Positions 10,869 to 22,800 of a stretch of DNA of 64,000 bases are shown here, piece by piece. The notes beneath the pieces were generated by a model, which had not been told where the DNA came from, did not search any database, and saw nothing but the letters and a program-made list of their open reading frames with translations. Numbering within the stretch: the stretch's first letter is position 1; each line of letters begins with the position of its first letter. Source of the DNA: Siphonodentalium dalli. Taxonomy: Eukaryota > Mollusca > Scaphopoda > Gadilida > Siphonodentaliidae. The translations under genes and the position numbers were made by a program. The DNA lies in NCBI GenBank assembly GCA_032622095.1, contig CP136064.1:110968004-111032003 (forward strand). Direction: 5' to 3'.

Positions 10869-13800
10869 GTATATTAATATATTTAAAGATCTTCTGGTAG
10901 TTTTATCGGTTCAAGTTGACTTACATGTAAATAGTAGTCAATCGTAGAAAGTGGGATTCATTTGAATTTTGATATGTATCATAGCAGCCTAGTTAGCTCA
11001 ACTTTACAAAGTCAAGTTTGAGCTAAATTGCCATGGGTTGGCATCCATCGTCCCCCCGTCCAGGCATGCATGCATCAGTCCGTCCATGTTTGCTTCCATC
11101 AACAATTTCCTTTAGCACACCCTACAGGTCACATCTCTCATCTGATCATCACCAAATTTCATATGGATCTTCGGGGTGACCTCTAGATGGGAGCCACCAA
11201 TTTTTACCGAAATTTGTTAAAAAAACATGGCCAACAGCAGCCAGCTTTGATTTCAAATTTGAATCCATCAGCACATACTGCAGCCCACATTTATTGGAGA
11301 ATTGTTTTGAAAATTTACAGCTCTAGATGGGAGCTAACAAATTTGAACTATTTTGGATGTAAAACATAGCCGTCGGAAGCCATATTTGGATTTTACTCTT
11401 TGCATGACTAAATCATTTGGCACCTACAGACCACATCCTTCATCCGATCATCACCTAACTTCATATGACCACTAGATGGGAGCCATAAAATATTTCTGAA
11501 TTTCATTGGATAAACATGGCTGCCAGAGGCCATCTTGGATTCTACTCTTTGCATGGCTTATCCTTCGGCACACCCTGTAGGACATATCCTTCATCTGATC
11601 ATCATCAAACTTCATATGGATCTTCGGGGTGACCTCTAGAAGGAAGCCATCAATTTTTTTCCGAAATTCGTTAAAAAAACATGACCACCAGCAGCCATCT
11701 TTGATTTCAATTTTGAATCCATCAGCACATCCTGCAGCCTGCATTTGTTGGAAAATTGTTATGAAAATTTACAGCTTGTTTAGGATCACCTCTAGATGGG
11801 ATTTTTGATGAAAAATATTACGTCCTGGCAGCCATCTTGGATTTTATAGTTGTTTGCATGAGTAAATCCTTTGGTACACTCTACAGATCACATCCCTCAT
11901 CCGATCATCACTAAACTTCTTACGGATCTTCATAGTGACCACTGACCACTAGATGGGAGCCATCAAATTTTTACAATTTTTATTTAAAAACATGGCCACT
12001 AGCAGACATGTTGGATTCACAATTGAATCCATAGACATGCCCTGCAGTTGACTTTTATTGAAGAAATGTTTTGAAAATTTACAGACATGTTCGGGATCAC
12101 CTGTAGATGCGAGCTATCAAATTTGAACAATATTTGATAAAAAATATGGCTGCTGGCAGCCATCTTAGAGTTTTATTACTCTTTGCATTACTAAATACTT
12201 CAGCATGCCCTATTGATCCTAAACTTCGTATGGCCTTTCACGTTGACATCTAGTATTACCTAAACATTTAAACAGTCCACATTCATTTTCGCTCCATTGA
12301 CTGTAATGTATAACATTATCCCCATCCACAAGTTGAGCTACAGTATCATTGACACTTTAATTTTTGTTGGGGTTGGGATGGGAGGAGACATGGTAAACAC
12401 ATTTGAATTTACAACTGCACATAACACTTTGGGGGACAACATTTTTCGCAGACGCCAAAAATATAACTGCAATCCTCTTTTGCTTTAACAGGGGCCCTTG
12501 AGCAGGGGGAAACTGCCCTACTGCCGCCACAAAGTGCCAGTTTATCTTCATAGAATGACAAGAAATACCTTAAGTATCAGCTAACACTGCATTATTCAAT
12601 AGTCTTAAGTTGTAAATATATACACATGTATATTCTAGTGCTGGTAGCTTTATATAATAATATGATATTGGTCCTGGAAATTGCTTTATATCCTTGTATA
12701 ATCAGGTATAATTAAAAAAAATAATCGGCCTATTCAACATTTACAGGTATGCCATTTATACCTCTGACTTAACCCTTTGATGAACTTCCTGAAATTTTAC
12801 GAAAACCATGTGCCATTGCATTCTCTTATATACGTGAGTCTCCCATAGGGAGCCTTGCATATATACATGTAGGAGAATGCATTGGCCTAACAATATTTAC
12901 ATTGACCTTGTACAGGGTCTTTAATCCTGTACCTGCGCAGCTCCAGTCATGATATGACTCATTATATGAGCTTGGTCCTGGAAAGTGCTTGATATTGTTG
13001 TGTAATTTTTTTTTAATTGCCTTTTCGTCATTTATACCATTACCAATGACATAAAAAAAATGTGTCCCCCTTGCTCTTGGTTGATTCCAGCGCCTCTAGG
13101 CATGAAATTTCAACTGGAACGATAAGTTTTATAAAAATTTAACTGTACACCTACGTCTATAACTCACTCCGAGATTTTCAGCTTGAGCTGCCAGGTACCG
13201 AAACTTGAAATCCAAACTTTTGGTGTAAAACAATGTGTTTGACATATAATAATGTGTTTTACCCTGAATTAATAGTACATAGAAAGAAGAAATCTTTAAG
13301 TTTGAAACTATTTGCTATTCCTGAAATGTCAACCAGTATGTAAAAATTATTCATAATTGCCAAGCCTGCAAATAGTGTGACTTGTCATTCGCAGAATGAG
13401 GTGCACAGAGAGTGAATTTAGTGAGGCATGACCAAATTCTCCCTCTGGGAAACTCATCTGCTTAGGCCTCAACTGCTATGGGAGACCTATGATCATATTG
13501 AAGTTTCCCAGTTGAAGTTAGTGATATTCACAAATTAGTCACCTCGATTATGCATTTTATTTCTGCAATTTACGGGATATAGAAACTTCCCAGAAGGGAA
13601 AAGGTAACTAAAATGTTAATGTTAATTTGAGACTGTAGATACTTCCCAGAAAATGAGGGCTAAGCAAAATGGGGTCCCCAGTGGGTGAATTTGGTGATGC
13701 TAGTAGTGTTGTGTGGTTAACCGAGAAAACAACTCGGTTTCGGTTTTAAAAAATACCGACCGAAACCGACCGACGTGATTCTGCCCCAACCGACATTACG

Positions 13801-16800
13801 TTTTTTTTTGTATGTTTATTTTTCAATTGAATCGACTTGTTAGTTGATAATGTTGTTAAATAATCGGCCTCTCTGATCAATTATATATCGGAATGTGTCC
13901 ATTTCATCTCAGATGTGTGTTGTTATAATATAGTAAGCGTCAAATAAATTGCGTTGCGAAACGAAACTGAAATGAGGAAGCATGTCGTTGCAAAAATGAG
14001 AATGCGAACGAAAAGAAATGTTATACCACGTGGGAAATGGTCCAGAAACTTTTTGTTCTGGAACCTACGATCGATCGATGAGTGGCCACACAGTCAACAC
14101 GAACTGCATGCAGTAGGTCGTTGACTTTTGTCACCTTTATTGTGTGCACTTTATTTGAATTGATGACGTGTGCATGACGAAACATTTCGTTCCGTGCGGA
14201 AATAAAGTCGGTAGTTAGAACTGCAATTTCTGAAACTTCATTCTCCCGGCTAATCGGTCAATAAAATTGAACTTTTATCTATAACGTTCAACGAAATATT
14301 ACGAATTTGAGCCGGCCAATTGCCGTGTTATGTACGTGCACTTATTAGCGTCTTGTTGATCGCAGCAGTTATTTTTGCGCGTAACGGTATCTCTAACCCA
14401 CAAACTGAGCGTGAACATCAAAAGCGTAATTACGTCATCATTGTCGAGGAACTGGGCACATGCTACATCGTAACTGATTGATTAACCAGGCCTTGTCTTT
14501 AAACGATATCGGTATCAATATAAGTCGCACGGGACTTCATCTTGTATGCATGAAACGTCGCTGTATTTGCATTTCACTTTTATGTTTTTATTTTGGTATG
14601 GGGGATATATAGTCGGAAAAAGAGTTTATGGTCAGCGTCAAGAAATATGGTCAGTCGGGCACAACTATTTTGTGTTTGCTTAAACTTGATGTTCAATATG
14701 ACTTTTATCTCACATTCTCATTAAAGTTCATGATTTAGCAACACAGCAAGCTGTTCCCCAACTTATTATGACCCTCTGTAACTGGTAGTGCCTGTTTTGT
14801 CCAGTTGTGTTGGACTAATTGCTATATGTTAAGCGATTGCATACTAAAACCAAAACCGATGTTTTTTTACCCAAAAAAAACGAAACGTAAATGCTATAAC
14901 CTCCCAACACTAGATGCTAGCCCACTGTGCACGATAGCATCATTAAATTCACTGTCTGGGGGGGGGGGACCTCATTCTGCAAATGACAGACACACTACTT
15001 GCAGGCTTGATAATTGCTCTCATTAAGATTTCAATTCCAGAGCAGAGAATGACACAGTGTATGAATGTGCATCTATGGCCATCAACATAGCTCTATGGTA
15101 TACCAAGCATGGTGCAAAAATTGCTGCAAAACAAGAGTAAGATCTATTCAATAACCTGTTACTTATTTAACCCTTTGAGTGCCAGATCGATTTTTGTATC
15201 AACCCATATACCCTGTGCCAATGCATTCTCTTATATATGCGAGTCGACCATAGGGAGCCTTGCATATATAAGAGAATGCATTGGACTAACAATTATTGTT
15301 TTTGAATTTTTTTTTTTACAATTTTTTACAATTTTAATAACTTATACTTATATTCTTTAACAGACTTATTTTGTAGGTTTAGGGCCGATGAGATCGGCCC
15401 CTGGCACTCAAAGGGTTAACCCTTTTACACTTTCTTTACCGAATAATTGTTGAAGAGAACCGGTAGTCCCCTTATGGAATATTCAGATAATTATCTACAC
15501 TTTTGTTATCATTTCATCTGTTTGTACCAGATTGTGGTCTGCTTGTGTTTCCTGAACATCCCTCCAAATGAATAATAAATCATTCCAATGTATACTTTTA
15601 TATGGCACAGTAGCATGTTATATATACGTCTCCGATTCATGCCGAGCATTGCTCTTTTAACATGTCTGGGACTCTACAACAGAGAAGGTGCCTATTTTTA
15701 GAAGCAAGTGAAATACAACTAGGTATAATTTGATGCTTCAAACTGCCAAGAGCCTTAACTAGGCTTTAGGTCAGATAAACAAAATAATATGTTTCTCAGA
15801 GAAAATTTGTTCAAAGTGATGAAGGAGGCAGATATTTTTATTTATTATTTATTCTGATTTATTCAAATAATTTTTGTGAGGAGGTGGGTATATATATAAA
15901 ATATATATTTTAGTCACAAATTCACCAAAGTCACTAAATAATTCCAAACCATGACTGACGTTCATCTCATTTATCCTTAATTTTAAACACACAGATTTGT
16001 AATAAAAGTACATGTAGTGTTGATACAATATTACTCATTAAGACATGGAAACCTATAATTTGATCTATAAACCTCGATCTATAAATGAGCACCAGCATCA
16101 ATTTTTATACAACAGGGTTGGTGCTTTAACCCTTTGAGTGCCAGGTCGATTTTTGTATCAACCCATATAGCCTGTACCAATGCATTCTCTTATATATGCG
16201 AGTCGACCATAGGTCGCCTCGCATATATAAGAAAATGCATTGGCCTAACATTTTTTTTTTTTTCATTTTTTTTTTTACAATTTTAATAATTTATTCTTAT
16301 ATTCTTTAACAGACTTATTTTGTAGGTTTAGGGCCGATGAGATCGGCCCCTGGCACTCAAAGGGTTAATGCCATAGACATGTACATGAATTGGGATATAA
16401 AACCGATAACTTGTTAGATGGTGATTTATTTTTATAGTGATGTGAAACACAGTAGTAGGGTGATCAAATAGAAATGTAGATTAATCTTCTTCAAAGTAGG
16501 TATTTTTACAAATATTATATCGAAATTGACAACAAACACCGTCATTCTTATATATTAATTAAATGAAGTGACTCTCGATGGCGAAATCATTTTCATTAGT
16601 TTATCGCCGATAGATGTGTCCCGAATCGAATAGTAACTAGAATGCACTCAGAGAGATGCCAACGTGCGCAAAAATGTAATATTACTAATAAACAATAATT
16701 TAAAAAATAATTTCACTGTATTTTACTTAATTTATATAATTTAATTTAATGTTAGCAAAAAAAGACAATGACCATTTCTCATTATATCACAGATAAAAGG

Positions 16801-19800
16801 CAAATTACTATATTAATCATTTTAAGTAATTACAACCAAATCCATGTTGCCGAAAGGATGAGACTTTAATATTGATTACATTTTTTTCAGCGGCATATTT
16901 TGATTTTGATTTTCCGATAGTCAAAGTTGACCAAAGGAGCAATTATAAGAAATAATGAATACCATTTGTGTAAATATTGATAGCAGCCAATATGCAACAA
17001 TAAATATCAATAATTAATTAATAATTAATCAATAACGATCATTTTATGTAATAATAAACTTCTTCAAACGGTGTTTGTGTCAACAAATGCGTTTTGTTTT
17101 GTGTTACGTCATTCGTCGTATTTGACCCGGAACTCAGCTGAAGGTTAGGCTATTCAGCCTTTTGCGTCGAATTACGAAATCGCGTTTTGAATGTCTCTCT
17201 TTTCCCTGCACGATAAAAAGAGGTCTTTGCACGAACCAAAAATGATAAAACTTCCCAACTATAAGTAAAAATACCCAAATGAAGGAGTCTATGTAGGTCC
17301 CGAAGGAGTCTATAGACTCTTTGATGTAGGGTTCTGATGGAGAAAATGTAGGTCGATCTATTTTTGTCATAACTCTGACGTATTTTGACCTGGGAGAAAA
17401 AATCGAAATCGAGGCTCACTTCGAGCATGCCAGTTTTAAATATAGAAACAGGGAATCCCGACAAAGGGCGATATCGGCGACAAATAAATAATCGAAAAGA
17501 ACACAAAAAACGCGGCACAGTAAAAATGTCAGAACGTCACGAGGTTTTACGTCGTTTTGGTGACGTCATGGAGTGAAACGGAGTCGGGTGACACCAACCT
17601 ACGAATCTGTCTGATCGCCATACTGTTGCGCGAGCGCACGTAACTATTTACAATTGAGCATAGTTCAGACGATGTTTTCTATGGAGTGTGTGACATAACT
17701 ACCCATAACATAACTACTCAGGCCCCATTATATACGTATAGCACTAATTGTATAGTATACCCATGCTACGTATAGTAGAACCCAAACTCGAATATCAGTG
17801 CTCAGTTCCTTACAGAAATCTCACACATCTTAATCACAGCCCGGACATAATGAAGTCGATCCCCCAAATATGGTCATAGGGAATGACCATAACGGCAGAG
17901 CCAATGCCGAAGTGTATTACCAAATACCTCATCTAATATTCATCCCAAATAGTATATAAGGAACAACTACACCCGACACATCATGCTTTACTTTACTCAT
18001 TTCATCTTGAGGTTCTGATACCTATCCGAGCATCACCTATCGTTCGGGTCCTTCATTCCGCGACTTAGTTTGTATACCTTGATTGTGTATTATGTTCTAC
18101 TTCATACATTAAAGATTGGTATCGATATCTACATGTATGTGTCGTCATTACGCCACAAGTGGTATAGTCCATTTGCTTCAGATATTCCGCGATGTTAGTA
18201 GAATGTTACATTCCTCCAGTTGGCATAGCTCCTGAATACTATCTTATCAGTTTGTTGAACATATTTTATTGTAAGGCCAAAAAAAAAAACATCTGTGTTT
18301 CCGGTTACCCGACCGACCTGCCGAAATTGGGCCGACCTGGACTTTTTTTTCAAATTTCTGACAACCCATAAAAAAAAATAAAAAAATAAAAATAATATTG
18401 TTTAATGCATGTAATTGGCATGTAAACACATCTATATCATTAAATATATACTAGGTTTACATTAAGCAGCAATAATTTTAGATGGAATTTTCCAAAACAA
18501 TTTACTTCTATTAAAATACATGTCCATTTGTGGTTGCAGATGAATCCCAATCTCACCAATAAATCTGCAGTCTTTAAAACCTGCCTGTGGTAATCTTGTT
18601 TGTTCAACTCCCATGTCTTGTGGGAAGAAGTATTATCTGTTAGAGAGCAATATACATGTAGAAGACTTTCTATATCAGAGTTTAAAGTTCCTCTCCCCAG
18701 TCAATCAATGATTCATAGTGTTCATGTATAGTTACTAGTATGTATACAAACAGTTTAAAGATGACTGCATGTCTACTATATCAAACACCCTTCTCGGATG
18801 GGCTCTAAAAAGCACATGAAATTTTCTACTGGTTTGTTTGGGTGTATCAAACTTACATGCATGCATATGCCAGTGTGTATAAGGAACTTCAAAGTTGGGG
18901 GCAATTTGAATGCTGAGGTGTGGTACCTCAGTCAAGGTGTGGCCTGTGGTACCGTTTTCAGTGTGGTGTGGGACTTTATATTTCAATGCAGTTGTGAGGG
19001 GTGTCTGAGGAACATTTACACCCTGTGCAATGTGTCTGAGGCGCATGTGAGATATCCTGCCAGTGGAGGTGTGTCTTAGGTCCTGAGGTGTATGACCAAA
19101 TATTTAAGTGAGGTTTGAATTAATATCATACAAGTTATGTTATTATAAAGTCATAGAAAAGCCCTATTATGGTGGTCGTCTTGGGCCTGTTGATATGTCA
19201 ATATTGTGCTCTGAGGAAGATGTGCCACCACAATCTAAACTGAGATAATAATTACAAGAGAGCTGCATAATTGAGTGCCTGGGAGGCATTTGTTTGTCCA
19301 CATTGAAAATACTTATCATATTATTGTGCTACAATAACTGTTTATTTGCAATATGCATGGACAGCCTTAACACAAGTATAAAGAGTTATCATTAATGTAC
19401 TTCTTAACTGTTCGGGGAAAAAATAAAAAAATATTACCAAAAAAATAAAAATCCCTACCTACCTACCTGGAATTTTTTGGCACCGTAATAGGAAACAAAT
19501 AAAAAAAAATTTTGGCCTAACCCACAATATACAGTATAAATCAGTTTCACGCACCCGAACAAGTACATGATATGTCTTTAAAGAAAGAAGGCATTGGTGA
19601 ATTTTGTGTGTTGTCAAATTTTGTTATAAAGACTTCTGTCAGACGAATAAGGATGATAAGATTTTATATATTTATTTATATATGAAGGTCATAATATGCT
19701 TCAGGAGCAGGTTTTATAGGGATGAGGTTTCCTTGAGAAACAAACTATTTTACTTATCTGGCCTCAGTTTTGACAATTTTGTTTTTATTTACAGTCCAAG

Positions 19801-22800
19801 TATGGATGAAGCTAAGGAAGTGCACACATGTGAGCGAACTGCTGCTGGTATATTCACATATGTCAAGGTACTTTATAGTTCAGTTTATTGAGAACTGCTG
19901 CTGGTATATTCACATATGTCAAGGTACTTTATAGTTCAGTTTATTATCTCTGGAAAAAATCAGTTTTATTTGTGCAGTTATGCCACTTTTACTCGAGTTT
20001 TAGTTATCCGATTGATTTAACCCTTTCTCTACTGAATGGATTCATCCACTCAGTTATAAAAGTATGGCTGCTATTCATTTGGAGGGATGATAAGGATATC
20101 TGAGTAGACGACAGCCAGATGAAATGATAATACACGTGGAGAAGATAATAAGTTCAACAACAACCTTGGGTCGTTTGTTTAACTTATTATCTGAATATTT
20201 CCTATGCTATATCATTGTCAAAACAACTGCAGGATAAAATATTATACAACTGTTCTGATCAAAATATATCAAAGTCTGGATGAAGTGAACTTCATTTCAT
20301 CTTTGATATATTTCAGAACCAGCAATGTCCTAAATAATCGACTCCTTAACCACAGCAGAAATATGGCTTGTTGCCATTCATCGGAAAGCTTTCACTGAGA
20401 GCTTTCCGATGAATGGCAACAAGCCATATTTCCGACTAAATCCTGAAAAGTTATCCATAATTCTACTGTGTTTAAGGAGTCGATTAATTAGAGCATTACT
20501 GTATGTGGGTTATGCATGTGAGTATATACAGGTCATATTAAAATGTTTGATTAATTTTGTAAGAATTATTTCACTTTTCAGCTTCGAGTTTACTGATTAT
20601 TTATGATTCGACATTTAATTTTATTTGCAGTGCTATGTATCGAGTTTGGTATATTGATAAATAACAATATGTGACCCGCCATATCAAATCCAGTCGGAAG
20701 TCGGTATTTTTTTACCCTGTGCCAATGCATTCTCTTATATATGCGAGTCGACCATAGGTCGCCTCGCATATATAAGAGAATGCATTGGCCTAACAATTTT
20801 TTATCATTTTTTTTAAATAAATGTTTCTGACAATTTAAATAAAAAACATCCATTACCCTGCAGGGAGCCCCACACATATATAGAAGCATATAGAAGAGTG
20901 TCGTATGCTCATGTTTGTCTGGGGCTCTATATGGGTGAAATTATAAAATTGTTAAAGAATACAAGAAAAAATTATTAAAATTGTAAAAAATTGTTAGGCC
21001 AATGCATTCTCTTATATATGCGAGGCGACCTATGGTCGACTCGCATATATAAGAGGATGCATTGGCACAGGGTAAAAAATCCCGACTTCCGACTGGATTT
21101 GATATGGCGGGTCACATATATGTAGAATCTGGGTTCGGTCTGATGAATTTTGTAAGGAATATGACTTAAACTTCATTGATTATTTCTGTTTTTAGATACC
21201 GTAATAAATTATTTCTACTTAGAAATTTTTGTTTTCTACAAGGCCATTGTCATAAATCGGGGATTTGTGGCCAAGTGGCCTTTTATTAAATCTTTCACTT
21301 ATTTGGTTGAAAATTTCATACCACCAGTATTTGTATGTAACTGAATGTTTGCCACATGTTACTAAATTTAATTTTAGACAAACAAATCTCCATTGGCTGG
21401 TAGGTTGTATGTAATATTGTGGTTGTATTCAGTCCTGAGTTAAGATATATATTTGACACCTCTGGTAGGTTGTATGTAATATTGTGGTTGGTATTCAGTC
21501 CTGAGTTAAGATATATTTGACAACTCTGGAATATTTGATTTAATTTCACCCTTTCTTTACTAAATACTTATTCACGAGTAGTTACCTCAGGAAATGTCCA
21601 GATAATAAGTTCAACAATTAAGTCATTTGTTATCTGAACATTACCCACCAAAGAATATGAATTATTCTGCACTTGTGTTAGCTTTACGTCTGTCTGTCAT
21701 CTGCTCTTATTACCTGAACATAGATGAATAATAGACTACTCCAATGTATACTTTTATTACTGAATTAGTTCTACTCTGAGACCATTGCCGGAAACAATAT
21801 ATTCATTCATTGATTTTGAGAATGTGCGGTCTTGGATGTAGTTCAGTATAGTCACAGATTTTTCAGAAACTTTTTACTTGATGGAATTGAACTGAAATGA
21901 GTAACTGCAGGCCTGTTAATTTGAAATGTATATGTCCCTTTGTTAAATTTTCAGAATGAATTAGTTCCAAAGTTAGCAGATAACAACGAGAATGGCATAG
22001 ACACAGATGGGAGAGTACTGGATGCTTACATTAACCAGTGCACCGCTGAAGCACAGGAAGGTAAGAATTACAAAGACAGCAAGTTGAGCTACATTGTAAT
22101 TGATAACATACAGTAATGCCCGAAGTATATGACACTTTAACCACAGCAGAATTATGGGAAATTTTTCAGGATTTAGTCGGAAATATGGCTTTTTGTCTTT
22201 CATCGGAAAGCTCTCACCGAGAGCTTTCCGATGAATGGCAGCAAGCCGACTATATCCTGAAAAATTTCCCATAATTAGGCTGTGGTTTAGGGGTCGATTA
22301 TTTAGGATATTACTGTACATTTCTTTTGATATCTCAATTCCTGTGAATAATAAATGTTCGATTCAAATTCAATTAAAACATTTTGGTTTGTAAACAATCG
22401 AATATCACGCAGGTAAATGCTAGACATTATTGTATCATTCTCCATTACTATCTCTCATACATTTCTTGGATACAGATGGAAAACTATTGCAGATTCTATG
22501 AAAAATGTAAGTCGGAACAATTCCAGGCGTCAACCGGATGGTCAACATTATGTTTCAGTGAACTGAAATAATGTAGTTATGAGCCAATTATCAAAAAGAG
22601 CCTTGGGCGAATTGCCGATTATTTGAGATCACAATTGGCCGATTCCGATGCCGATTCAGATTATTGTAATAATTATACCAGAGTATGTTATATGTGTTAT
22701 ATAATACTTAGATTGCAAGCATCAACAGCAGTAATATGCCAGTATACATAAGTATATGTTTGGGTAAGTATATAGGTAGGTATAGGCTGACTTGTGAACG

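Larger units (their letters stand above)
16436..18256 (+). mobile_element. Older repeat unit, broken by two insertions
   Basis: Pieces 16436-16639, 17640-17688 and 18158-18256 join to a ~350-bp sequence matching the uninterrupted reverse-strand copy at 49139-49495. Shared words include GTGATGTGAAACAC, GTGACTCTCG, GTTTATCGCCGA, GTTCAGACGATGTT, TACATTCCTCCAG and CCTGAATACTATCT. No terminal inverted repeat recognised; nature unknown. Confidence 0.7.

Noticed and set aside
10654-10947. Open frame starting at Met 10654 as a complete small gene
   Set aside because: It is BROX exon coding extended into flanking introns; the exon is bounded by AG at 10672-10673 and GT at 10869-10870.
17150-17518. 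Minus-strand 122-codon frame as a gene
   Set aside because: Lies inside a 1000-bp insertion, overlaps other open frames in a GC-richer patch, and shows no recognisable domain.
20723-21068. MicroRNA genes (near-perfect hairpins)
   Set aside because: Hairpins recur in many mobile elements, have a tiny loop and pair almost perfectly, unlike typical animal miRNA precursors. Small RNAs from them remain possible.
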